From Paenibacillus thermotolerans (lineage in GTDB: Bacteria; Bacillota; Bacilli; Paenibacillales; YIM-B00363): 64,000 nucleotides of DNA. Under the pieces are notes generated by a model, which did not search any database, was not told the origin of the DNA, and saw only the letters and a list, made by a program, of their open reading frames with translations. A program made the translations under genes and the position numbers. The stretch covers positions 1 through 64,000 of the forward strand of contig NZ_JAQZSG010000012.1 of assembly GCF_028745515.1 (NCBI RefSeq), given 5' to 3'. This document shows positions 36,101 through 46,000 of this stretch, one piece after another (position 1 is the stretch's first letter; the number at the start of each line of letters is the position of its first letter).

Positions 36101-37614
36101 ATGGAAGCGACATTGAACTCGCCGCAGTTGAAAGTACAATGCCTATGCCTGAAAATGAGTCGTATTCGTATGGCAGCGGGAAGCTTTTCAAACTGATTCC
36201 TGAAGAACCGATTGAGCCGGGTGTGGCGTACGCGTTGTTTGTTACGGCCACATGGCAAATGAACAGCAGCGGCCAAACGATTACAGCCACCAATTACGGT
36301 GAAGCTTCGTTCAGGCATGATCTATTGGCTCGGCCGGTTTCGGCTGATTCGATCGAGATTCAGTGGGCAGCCGTTCCCGGGGTGAGCGAGTACTACTTCG
36401 ATATTTACGGCTACGAACAGTCGGTACATGTCGAGAACCAAACGATCCCTGAAGGACAGCTGTTCGGAAGGGTCGTTGTAGACGGTGCTGACGGAGTCGA
36501 ATTGGGTACATGGTATGATATAAATCTGTACGATGCCGCCGATTACGATTACGAAACATCTGGTCCGCTGGCGTATGCAGATGTGTATCTGCCGTGGTAT
36601 GGGGGACTCGACGTTAATGATTACGGGTCGGAAATCGGTTCGTTCTCAGGCGTAATTTCGTTATACCAACCTTATGATTACGGAAAAGTTGCAAAATACG
36701 AGCTTTATTGGGGAGATATGTCCGGACATAAACTTCCGGGGCGTGAGCCGTTTTGGACCGGTGATAATGTCTTCTATGGCGGGGCAAATATCCATATTAA
36801 TTTAAGCGCTTTGGAAATTCCGGAAGGAGCCTTCACAATTGTCCCGTCTCGAGTGTATGGGTCAGGCGATACCGCTTCCGGACCGGCATTCCTGTTCAAC
36901 GATGCAGGCAGTTTAGAGGGCGAACCGTTTGAATTAACGGAATTTATGTCTCAGACAGTTACTTATTCCGTGTATCACGAAGGCGACGGAATGCTGAATG
37001 CGAATGACAAAATTTTTATTCGGTTTTCAGAGAATCTTTATTCACATTCCGAATCTTTGAGAGCGATAGAAGACGCCTTTGATGCCGCATTCGGAACGAC
37101 GGGTAAGTTTGCAGCAAGCTTCGATAGCGATAGTACGGTTTCAGTTACCGTTAATGACGAGATTGCAATTCCCGATCCTATAACGGTCATTCTGCCAGCG
37201 GGTACAGTAACCTCGCTTTCCGAAGCGTCGAACAGCAGGCCGCTTAAATTTGTGATTAAGGATAAGGAATTGTCGGTTGCAACAAGCTTCACCGATAATG
37301 AATATGGCGATATCGAAACCTTCTCCTTCTCCTTCACGGACGCTGGGTATAAAATTATCGATGCCACAGTAGTTGATACATCTGGTGGAAGCTATATTAG
37401 CGTTACATTGGAAAACGGTTTGGTGTACTATATTTGGCTGCATGACTCCGAATACGGCGAAGGATTTTTTGCAAACATCGAGCTTTCTTCCGGAGTCGTA
37501 ACGGTTAAACCGTTGGACGATGTTTATTTTCCTATCATGTTTATGTACGGAGGCGGCAGCAGACTTCCATTCTCCAATGAGCTTCATTACTTCTACATTA
37601 TCAACCCGGTTTGA
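33187..37614 (+). CDS. Large FecR-domain exported protein 2
   Basis: About 1475 residues. A signal peptide (IVCGLLIVSLVSQLFGAAFASA) is followed by a FecR domain at about 45-170 (SGEVFVKKSGGSKEF; IETPTAVMGVRGTNF), then a helical Gln-rich stretch (about 270-415) and a Pro/Thr linker. A long C-terminal region carries beta-rich modules shared with the third FecR protein: an IGDPIEAKSDKAGTLYLVP module, a GTI/GT-type module, a YELYWGD module near 1160 and an AIEDAFDAAFG module near 1295. No LPXTG, SLH or other anchor is seen. The ATG at 33187 is preferred to 33181 by spacing from AGGAGA. It is very likely co-transcribed with the cyclase. Confidence 0.88.
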   Translation: MNVGNLRRRLSLMSRIVCGLLIVSLVSQLFGAAFASAASESSRIAQIVSLSGEVFVKKSGGSKEFKAYKSMALNQGDYLRTGKSSSVTLKVIDHEDELTIGANASLYLSKLKDADGGKKTNVSMQSGSAYVKAGKLKDKDTFQIETPTAVMGVRGTNFMVGVDNLSGNTDVAVASGIVQAVPQALQSSGQGVPPAPPVPIYPAQQISFFANTESGKVSSAVAPINPAQLTSTMGPSVIGALLQNAAAIQSENRQLLQSLNNGQANQSLGVANNEEFAQYASDLNRLADVVATAAVRQGTLTLQQVNQIAQQSGTTINTNAAPFQLTPAQQQQAQRAQQVQQRAQQQAQQREQQILQAQQQNQLLMNQIQNAQQQQQQQNQQALNQHQQAAEQRYVSQLTPEQRRQFEQNRTNIGAPPVQTPPVQTPPSNTGGGPVTPAKPVVTLKETYSNANIGDPIEAKSDKAGTLYLVPTTTTVTVEHFEGMTRYGLGKKVSYTNPGSYIQIPTDGLSGGDYYVYAVSNGNISEHSPAVKLLFIEPSVSYLGASPVKVSAVDTWKVDINRPLDLYIVNVENLIDIGDIVMPPVSALEARQATQASNPVQLISSFLYGVSKADLDSPELGAKVYKGIVKEGVQDIPVGSLGLEPGSYVIYGVERYGNHLISLPTEPITVAETTESFDVLHGTIATPGNSKVAGDVFVKVYAASSNDDTGIFGEGHYFTAKIAANGTSAGFDIPVPSGSTSEYAIWYNLVTDSTDTTHWVRTYGTGEIATLGGGSVGVTITEGKRMSGTIKLDNWSGPYPYIGTVIAFNDGVDQIPDAANIGDVINAGIGLDYQILRGYGDEKQYSVVVPAAEDYKLIYLALPLFQDANVTPDQLSRLLESAKYNIWSYSDDAIGYVPLYDYLTGNSSYLGKLLDLSQTDQSDIDLAVPMIRQIPVLMDNYNYSPEYLLTYVDTQNVGTGAQFDFVLKDRRDGSDIELAAVESTMPMPENESYSYGSGKLFKLIPEEPIEPGVAYALFVTATWQMNSSGQTITATNYGEASFRHDLLARPVSADSIEIQWAAVPGVSEYYFDIYGYEQSVHVENQTIPEGQLFGRVVVDGADGVELGTWYDINLYDAADYDYETSGPLAYADVYLPWYGGLDVNDYGSEIGSFSGVISLYQPYDYGKVAKYELYWGDMSGHKLPGREPFWTGDNVFYGGANIHINLSALEIPEGAFTIVPSRVYGSGDTASGPAFLFNDAGSLEGEPFELTEFMSQTVTYSVYHEGDGMLNANDKIFIRFSENLYSHSESLRAIEDAFDAAFGTTGKFAASFDSDSTVSVTVNDEIAIPDPITVILPAGTVTSLSEASNSRPLKFVIKDKELSVATSFTDNEYGDIETFSFSFTDAGYKIIDATVVDTSGGSYISVTLENGLVYYIWLHDSEYGEGFFANIELSSGVVTVKPLDDVYFPIMFMYGGGSRLPFSNELHYFYIINPV

Positions 37615-37647
37615 CATCAGTGAACTAGAAACAAAAGGAGATTACCA

Positions 37648-39234
37648 ATGAAACGTATTCTTTTATCCCTAACGGTTCTCAGTGTCGGCACGTTCGGCGC
37701 GGCGGGGGCAGTCCTCGCCGCCTCCCCGAGCCAAGGGCTGCGCGGACTTGACGGAGAGGTGCTCTCCCAGGTTACGACGTATGCCGGGAACGGAGATTTC
37801 AAGGAGCTGAACGGCGCCGCATTGTCCGCTTCGTTCCGTGCTCCTGAAGGCATCGCGGTTGCATCGGATGGGACCGTCTATATCAGCGATTCCATCAACC
37901 ATTTGATTCGCCAAATTAAGAACGGCCAAGTTACGACGTATGCCGGCATTACCTTAACACTCGACGATTCCGGTTTGCCTGAAGGCACACTGGTAGACGG
38001 CACGGCGAAAACGTCCGTATTCCAGAAGCCGGCGGGGCTGGCGCTGGATGCCAAGGGCAATCTGTATGTGGCGGACGCGGGCAACCATGCCATCCGTAAA
38101 ATTTCGGCGAACGGCCGGGTTACGACCATCGCAGGCGACGGCGTACTAGGTTCCCAGGACGGCAAAGGCGAGAAGGCCCGTTTGTTCGGTCCGCAAGATG
38201 TAGCTGTTGCGGAGGACGGAACGATTTATGTAGCGGACACGCTGAACCATCTGATCCGCAAAATTGATACGGAAGGCAACGTGACGACACTGAACGCGGC
38301 ATCCGATCGTATAGTGGAAGTTATTCCTGGGGCGGTTGAAACCGCCGGCGATTTCAAGGACGGAGCGTTAAGCGAAGCGAAGTTTAACGAGCCGACCTCG
38401 ATTGCGCTGGATGCCAAAGGAAACCTGTACGTCAGCGACAGCGGCAATCAGTTGATCCGTTACGTCGATTTGAAGGCCGGAACCGTATCGACTGTTGCCG
38501 GCGTTGTCAGAGACAATATGTACGAGAGTAACGCATTATATGCCGCATCCGGATACGCAGACGGCATCGCGGAAGAGGCCGAGTTTAACTATCCGAGAGG
38601 CATTTCGCTGACGAAAGAAGGCGGCCTCGTCATCATCGATTCGTTGAACCACACGGTCCGCTACCTGCTTGACGGCCATGTGACTACGATTGCAGGCGAC
38701 AATACTGGAGAGTTTGGGGAAACGAACGGGATCGAAGGCTATAACAGCTTCCATACACCGGCGGATTCCGCCGTATTGCCCGACGATCGAATTTTAGTAG
38801 TTGACAGCCTTAACAATGTCATCCGCACCTATGCTTTGTATCAGCATCCTGCAGGGCTGGAGAAGGACGGCGAGCTTCACGTAACCTTCAACGGAGCTTT
38901 GGTGGAATTTGACACCAAGCTTGAAATGAAAAATTATCGCACGATGGTTCCGGTTTCTGCGGTAGGTAAAGCTTTCGGCTACGATGTCGTGTATGAGAAA
39001 GGCTTCATCACTATGACAAAAGGCGATACGATGCTGGAGTTGATTCCGGGCAAGGCTGAGATTACTTCCAAGACCGGTGACGGTGAGCCTGTCGTAACGA
39101 CAATTGACGTAGCGCCTTATATAAAAGACGATAGAACGTACGTGCCGATTCGTTTTTTCAGCGAGCAGTTCGGCTTAGACGTTGAGTGGGATGCTGCAAC
39201 TCAGACTGTAATCCTTAGGGAAAAAACGCAATAA
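37648..39234 (+). CDS. Secreted NHL-repeat propeller with copper-amine-oxidase stalk domain
   Basis: A 528-residue exported protein. A signal peptide (ILLSLTVLSVGTFGAAGAVLA) precedes six NHL-type repeats over about 45-400 (for example GNLYVADAGNHAIRKI, GTIYVADTLNHLIRKI, GNLYVSDSGNQLIRYV), predicting a six-bladed beta-propeller. The last 100 residues form a Cu_amine_oxidN1-type stalk domain (YRTMVPVSAVGKAFGYDV; RTYVPIRFFSEQFGLDVEW), common on Paenibacillaceae surface proteins. It starts 33 bp after the second FecR gene with AAAGGAG and ends at a strong terminator. A binding or scaffold role at the cell surface is likely; no catalytic residues are seen. Confidence 0.9.
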   Translation: MKRILLSLTVLSVGTFGAAGAVLAASPSQGLRGLDGEVLSQVTTYAGNGDFKELNGAALSASFRAPEGIAVASDGTVYISDSINHLIRQIKNGQVTTYAGITLTLDDSGLPEGTLVDGTAKTSVFQKPAGLALDAKGNLYVADAGNHAIRKISANGRVTTIAGDGVLGSQDGKGEKARLFGPQDVAVAEDGTIYVADTLNHLIRKIDTEGNVTTLNAASDRIVEVIPGAVETAGDFKDGALSEAKFNEPTSIALDAKGNLYVSDSGNQLIRYVDLKAGTVSTVAGVVRDNMYESNALYAASGYADGIAEEAEFNYPRGISLTKEGGLVIIDSLNHTVRYLLDGHVTTIAGDNTGEFGETNGIEGYNSFHTPADSAVLPDDRILVVDSLNNVIRTYALYQHPAGLEKDGELHVTFNGALVEFDTKLEMKNYRTMVPVSAVGKAFGYDVVYEKGFITMTKGDTMLELIPGKAEITSKTGDGEPVVTTIDVAPYIKDDRTYVPIRFFSEQFGLDVEWDAATQTVILREKTQ

Positions 39235-39261
39235 ACCACATTAACTATTTCCCGAGAAATA

Positions 39262-39307
39262 AGTGCCTCTTTTAGTAGAGAGAATCTATTAAAAGAGGCA
39301 TTTTTTT
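39262..39307 (+). terminator. Terminator after the NHL gene
   Basis: TGCCTCTTTTA pairs with TAAAAGAGGCA around an inner TAG/CTA helix, followed by seven T. It closes the cyclase-FecR-NHL transcription unit. Confidence 0.92.
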
Positions 39308-39421
39308 AATTACATGTCGATGCTAAAATGGTAAAATTGTCTTATTTGATAGAAGGTACATACGTGGGCAGCAGTACCTAACCGTGAACGGGTGGATACA
39401 ACTTTTGAGGGGAGTATTTTT

Positions 39422-40009
39422 GTGAATAAGAGACACCGATGGCTCTTACGTAAGCTGTCGCATGCACTGATCTTTGTTGTTATTGCGCACGCCGTGTTCG
39501 GCGCTTTCGCGTCATCCGTATCGGCTGCAAGCGAAAGCTCGAGAGTTGCGCAAATTGTCAGTTTATCAGGTGAAGTGTTTGTAAAAAAATCGGGAGGCTC
39601 CAAAGAGTTCAAAGCATATAAAAGCATGGCTTTGAATCAAGGAGACTTCCTGCGAACAGGGAAAAAGTCAAGCGTTACGCTGAAGGTCATCGATCATGAC
39701 GACGAGATGACCATAGGCGCGAACGCTCAACTGTGCTTGTCTAAATTAAAGGATTCCGGCGGCGGGAAGAAAACCAACGTATCGATGGTCTCGGGTTCCG
39801 CTTATGTAAAAGCAGGAAAGCTGAAAGAGAAAGATACGTTTGAGATTGAAACACCGACGGCGGTTATGGGCGTTCGGGGAACGAACTTTTTGGTCGGAGT
39901 AAATAATATTACCGGCAATACGGATATCGCCGTGGCATCGGGCATCGTGCAAGCAACGATCGTTCCACAGAGGGCAGAGGGGAGCTCTGCAACGCCGACT
40001 CCTCAGTAA
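39422..40009 (+). CDS. FecR-domain exported protein 3, N-terminal part (ends at in-frame stop)
   Basis: A GTG at 39422 after GAGGGGAG encodes a signal peptide (LIFVVIAHAVFGAFASSVSA) and a complete FecR domain (SGEVFVKKSGGSKEF to SGIVQATIVPQ), closely similar to the second FecR protein. The frame meets TAA at 40007-40009 inside a PTPQ-stop-PVVLYPAQQ linker. The paralogue continues through the equivalent point (PPVPIYPAQQISFF). The same frame reopens at once and runs 6.7 kb. The stop thus splits one gene in two. As it stands, a 195-residue secreted FecR protein would be made. Confidence 0.85.
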   Translation: MNKRHRWLLRKLSHALIFVVIAHAVFGAFASSVSAASESSRVAQIVSLSGEVFVKKSGGSKEFKAYKSMALNQGDFLRTGKKSSVTLKVIDHDDEMTIGANAQLCLSKLKDSGGGKKTNVSMVSGSAYVKAGKLKEKDTFEIETPTAVMGVRGTNFLVGVNNITGNTDIAVASGIVQATIVPQRAEGSSATPTPQ

Positions 40010-40066
40010 CCTGTAGTTCTTTATCCTGCGCAGCAAGGGAGCTTCTTTGTAAATACGGCGAGCGGT

Positions 40067-43000
40067 ATGGTGAACAGTGCGGTTTCGTTCATGGACCCGG
40101 CAAGACTTGTAGGAACGGTAGACCCGGCAGCGACGGCGGCCATGCTTCAGAATGCGGGGCAAATTAGAGAAGAGAATGAGCAGCTTCTAGCGAATTTATA
40201 TAGCGGACAGCCTAATCCCAATTTAGGCGTAACGAACAATGAAGAGTTTGCTCAGTATGCAAGCAATGTGGATCGTCTCGCGGATGTTGTCGCGACCCAG
40301 GCGGTTCAGCAAGGCGTGCTTTCTCCTCAACAAGTAAGCCAGATTTCACGACAAGCAGGCGTTCCGATCAACACCAACGCCGCCCCGCTTGCACTGACTC
40401 CTGCGCAGCAACAGCAAGCGGCTCGGCTTGAGCAGCAAATGCAGCGGCAAAGGCAGCAAACCCAGCAGCAGCTGCAACAAAATCAACAACAAAATCAGAC
40501 ATTGCTAAATGAAATTACGAATCGGCAACAACAGCAAAGCCAGCAAAATCAGCAAGCGCAAAACCGGATCGCCCAACAGGCGGAACAAAATTATGTGAGC
40601 CGGTTGAACGAAGAGCAGAGGCAGCAGTTTAATCAAAACAAGACGCAAATCAATACTCCGGCGCCTGTCGTTACGACCCCACCTGTAACGACCCCACCGG
40701 TAACAACGCCGCCCGTCGTAACGCCGGTTCCGCCGGTCGTGACATTGGTGACGCCTGCCGGCCATGTAAATATCGGGGATTCCATCGTTGCGGGAAGCAG
40801 CCTTCCGGGTACCCTCTATTTGGTACCGGAGAACATAAATGCAAGCGTATCGGCATTTGAAGCGGCTGTATCCTCCAATACGGCAAAGAAGGCCATTCAG
40901 CAATCGGTTCCGAGTAGCGTAACGTTCAGTACGGCCGGTTTGCCTGCGGGCAATTATGTCGTATTCGCAGTGGCGAACGGAGCAAACGGAATTTCTGCGA
41001 AGTCTTCTGTTTATAACTTGGTAGTGGCAGTACCGACGAAGCCGGAATCAGTTACGTTCGTTGATACGGATTCTAGTGACGGCAAAATCGGAGGAACCGT
41101 TCGGATTGCCCGCGCAATGGACGAGAAGTATGTGACAGGGTATCAATTGTATTGGGGAAACGCCGTCGGCGACATTTTGGCCAACGCATCGACCGGCGGT
41201 TTAATTGCGAATGTCAGCAAGACAGGAACATCATCGTATGTGGAATACGCAATTCCTAACGGAACAAGCATTCCTTCCGGGGCGGGAACGATTTTGGCCT
41301 TCTCAGTGAACGGCGCTGTGAAATCGGTGAACGCAGCATGGACCTCGTTGATTGACCTGAAGCCGGTTCCCGGAAACCCATCGGCGCCTCGCGGAATCGA
41401 GTTTATTGACATGAATCCGGCAGAGGGCAAACTTAGCGGCACTGTTCGCATTTTCCGCGCGTTGGATGAATCCAACCTTACCGGTTATGAGCTGCATTGG
41501 GGAGACGCCAATGGAAACCTGCTCGGCGCAAGCTCGTTCATAGCGTCTGTTAACAAGGCGGGGGCTGCCGAATATGCCATTTACGAAATTCCGGGCGACT
41601 TGACGATTCCGAACGGCGCGAAAAAGCTGATCGCGTTCTCCGCTAATGGCAGCATCAGATTGGATGCGAAAGCGGAAATCGACATTCACGATAGTGTATA
41701 TGGGGCGTACAATCCTTACGTTGCATATGAAGGCGTCTCGTTGATGAAAGAGGGAAAAGTAAGCCTTCAGGTAACGGTAAATAAGCCTGCTACGCTTTAT
41801 GTTATGCCGATGGACGATCTGATAGGGACTTCCCCAGTCTTGCCGAATTTAGAAACGCTAATTGTCCAAGCGAAAGCGAAGGTAACGGTTGGGGCCGGCA
41901 GAACGGTCATCGAACCGACGCTTCCGGTCGGCAGATTTGTAATCTATGCGGCGGATGCCGATGGGAATATTTCGTACCCGTCAAGGGATTTTTATGTTGT
42001 CGACAAGGATGCAGCATTGTCTTCCATTACCGGTAAGATAACATTGCCGCAATCGGTATCGCACCCGGTGACCCTTGCTATTGAAGGCTATTTGAACAGC
42101 GGTGGGCCGGGTTCGGTTCCTTATCTATCATATGTTTATGTGATCGTTCCGGCGGGGAGCAAGGAAGCTTCGTTTACGCTGCCTGTCTATTCGGGCGATG
42201 CAAATTACATGCTTCAATACTTCCTGTATGAATATACCTCGGAAACCGAGCGCTGGGTTCCCTACAATATTTTGGCCGGAACGTACGCGGCGGGCAGCAG
42301 CGGGGTACAGGTCAATATTGTGACGGGTGTCAAGCTTTCGGGCGATGTTTCGGTGTCGGCAGAGAACCGGGACAGCACAAAGCCGGTGTATGTAGTGCTG
42401 CGGATCCGCAACGAAACTTATGATTTAGGACATAGGATGCAAGCGGTGCCGGGCGGTTCGCCGGTTCATTATGAATTTGTCGTTCCGCAAGGTGACGGGT
42501 ATCAACTATCTTACAACGTTCCGGAAGAAAGCAGCTTCGGCAAAAATGATGGCGATTTGACCGTTCCGAGCTTGACCGGAAACGATGTCACCTTAGACGT
42601 AACGGTTCCCGGGAAACAATTCTACGATCCGTATGAGCCACGCTTGATCGAATTTAACGACATAGACACAGCAACGGGTAGAATCGCGGGGACGGTTAAA
42701 ATTATAGGAAATAACTTCGCTCAATCCGGCATCGTTTTGTATTGGGGTGACGGAGAAGGCAACAAGTTGCCGGGAATGGAGCCGATCGCAACGATCCAAG
42801 GTGCGGGAATCGTGTCTTATTTGTTGCCGGCAGTTACGATTCCGACAGGGGCCGAAAGCTTAGTAGCGTTCACGGTGAACGGCCCGAAAACATCCGTTTC
42901 ATCGGTTTACCAAACGATTGTCGATCTGGTCGAACTGGAGAAGACGAGCGCTTCTCTGAGTGATTCGAACCCGCTCTCCGGAAAATTATCAGGAAATATT

Positions 43001-46000
43001 GAAATTATTCGCGGAGCTGAAGATCAGGCCGCGACAAGCTTCAGACTGTACTGGGGTACGCCGTGGAACACAAAAGCTTCCGAAACTATGATTGCCGAGA
43101 CGGTGATAACAGGCAATTACACGAATTATTCACTTGACGATGCGGCAATTCCGGCGGGTGCGGCGAACATTTTGGCATATCCGATTGTAGACTCTGTCGA
43201 AGCCTCGGTGCCGCGGGTTTCGCCGATTTATGACGATGCTTCGGAATCAAGAGAGGATAATAGTGTAACGCTCGAAGCCGAGTTGAAGGCGACGCAAGTA
43301 ACAAGCACTGAAGACGGAAAGCTGGTTGGTGGAGACAAGGTTTCCATTTACTTCAACTCGATCGACTATACGGACGACGCTAATTTGGCTGCTATCGAAG
43401 ATGCTTTCGATGCCGCATTTGGGGTTGAAGGTGTATTTACAGCTTCCCGTCCGCCTGTGCCGGAATTGTTCTATAGTGTGGATTTGGTAGTAAAAGCAGG
43501 GGTTGAGCTCGACATTTCGGAGGCAAAAACCGTGCTGCTGCCGGTCGGCGCGGCAGGGAACGTTGGGGTGCTTCGATTCGTAATCAGCGATGCGCTAGCC
43601 CCGGTGCCTTCCGCTGTGATTGTCGGCTACGATGAGGAGTATGGCTTCAAAATCAATTTCAACGTGAAAGATGCTGTCATTGAGGATGCACGCCTGATAA
43701 ACTGGATCGGCGAGACGTTCGTTCGGGCGAAGGTAGATGGCGTCTACTACTATATTTCGTTCTACGATGGCGAATATGATACTTATTTTTATGTTACGAA
43801 AATGTCGGCTAAGCCCGATTCTTTATCGGTTTGGGTTGCTGCGGAAGGAATGTATGCTCCCGATGTATTGATGTCGTTCGGCACAAGCGTTGCACCGTAC
43901 TACGATATAAAGGCCAGAGCGGGTATCGGCAACCAGTGGCTTGCCCTGGATGCTTATCAAGGGGATACTCCGAATGATATTACAATCCAATGGAGCGGAA
44001 TCACGAATGCGGCGAAGTACGAAGTATATTTAAACGGCTTGAAACAGTCGGAGACGGAATACACGTTCTATTCGTTTGAAAATCAATCGCCGGGTGAAAA
44101 GCAAATTGATGTCAAGGCGTTAGATGAAAACGGCGGAATTATTGCTAGTCAATCGATTACGTATTTTCTGATTCCTTCGATTGAAGGCTTCGAGTATCAC
44201 GCAGAGGAGAACTCCATTGCGTGGACTCCAGTCGATGGTGCGGTGAAATATGTTCTCGAAAGCGATGCAATTGGGTACATTCCGGTTGAAGTTTCGGCGA
44301 ATGAGTATAATTTTGAAAGTTCTCTAAGCGTCGGAACGGGGTATTCGGTCTACATTGGAGCGGTGGATGCCCTCGGCGCCACGATTGCCGAAGGTATGTA
44401 TTGGTTCGTTGGGCAGCGGTTTATTACGGATTTCCAAGTACAATATCCGACGATCAGTTGGACTTCTATGGGCGAGGATAAGGTTGAGGTCATTTATCCT
44501 GAATTTTATAATGCCAAGCCGGTAACGGGAGAAGGCCCTCAAACTTACACGCTTGGAGAAATGGCGCCAGGGACGTACGATATCCAGGTAAGCTTGATCA
44601 AAAATTATTTGGTGATTGCACGTAGTGTGGCAACCATTACTGTTCCTGAAGTCGAGCCTGATCATACGCCGCCGACCGTCGTATACTTGGGAACATCGAC
44701 GGTTGTCGTTAAAAACGAGTGGAATGTGTACGTTTCGGAGCCCGGCCGCCTGTATGTCGGACGATCGGATGTAATTTCCGATGAGATGGCAAGTGACGGA
44801 TTTGACTTGAGCGATCTGGAAAACGTAGAAGCTTTTACATTGCTCAAAGACGTTGATGCAGGTGTAAATACGATTCCCACCGATGCAATTGAAGCAGGGG
44901 ACAGTTATCAATTTATCGCGGTAGACGAGAATGGCAATCTTTCAGTGCCGTCCGAAAAATTCTGGACTTTGTCAGCGGAAAGCACCGTAAAAACGATCAG
45001 CGGAACGGTTACCTTACCGGAGGCTTCCGGCCCCGAGGGGGCGATCATTAAGATCGTAGCGAAACAATCCGACTACAACGCTGAATACCATAATGTTTGG
45101 ATTAAACCGGGAGAAGACACCGCTTCTTATTCGGTCATCATCGTTGACGGTTACAGCAATTATAGCGTCGGATACGAGGTGATGTCCCCCGATTCTAACC
45201 CAGTCCGATGGGTTGCTTCGTGGGTCTTGCTGGATTCGGATGGGGTAGAGCTGCGATTCCCACCTGACTCGACGGATATCAACGTTTCAGTACAGAAAGG
45301 TGCGCTTGTCTCCGGGACAATTGAGCTGTCTGCGCAATACAGGGATCCTGATGCGGAAGCCGTTGTTGTAGTTACTGTCGATAACGGACAACTGAATGTG
45401 ACGAAGGCATTCAGTGTGCTGCCGGGACAACCGATTGATTATTCAATGGTCGTACCATTCGGTACGGAATACACGCTGCAATATAACATGGCAGGCGAAA
45501 CTAACGTTTGGTTTTATACTTCTAGCGGCACAGGCTATACTTCCAACCCTTATGATGCGGAGCCGCTAGTATTTAATCAAGACAGCGATGTGACAACTGT
45601 AGATTTAATCGTTCCGGCGAAAACGGATAACGTAACCGGCATTCAAGTGACGAGAGCAAATTTAAGCTCGATTGCGCTTAAATTTGATTTATATCAGCCG
45701 CAGACGAAGTATAGGCTTGATTTATACAAAGGTTCTGTCATGCTGGATTCGGATATTCGAATTACTCCGTCGGACCAGACAGCGGTTGTAGTTGAAGCCG
45801 GGGATATTGCACTTGACACGACTTTAGCCCCCAATGTCGAATATAAACTTGTTGTAACAGCATATGGTCTTAATGATAGCGACTATATGAGGCCGATCGG
45901 CAGCGGATTCGTGAAGTTTACATTCGGCTCCGACATTCATGCAATGGCGGATGTGTATGCAAAGTCCGCGGTAGTGAAGTGGAACCCGGTGTTCGGGGCG

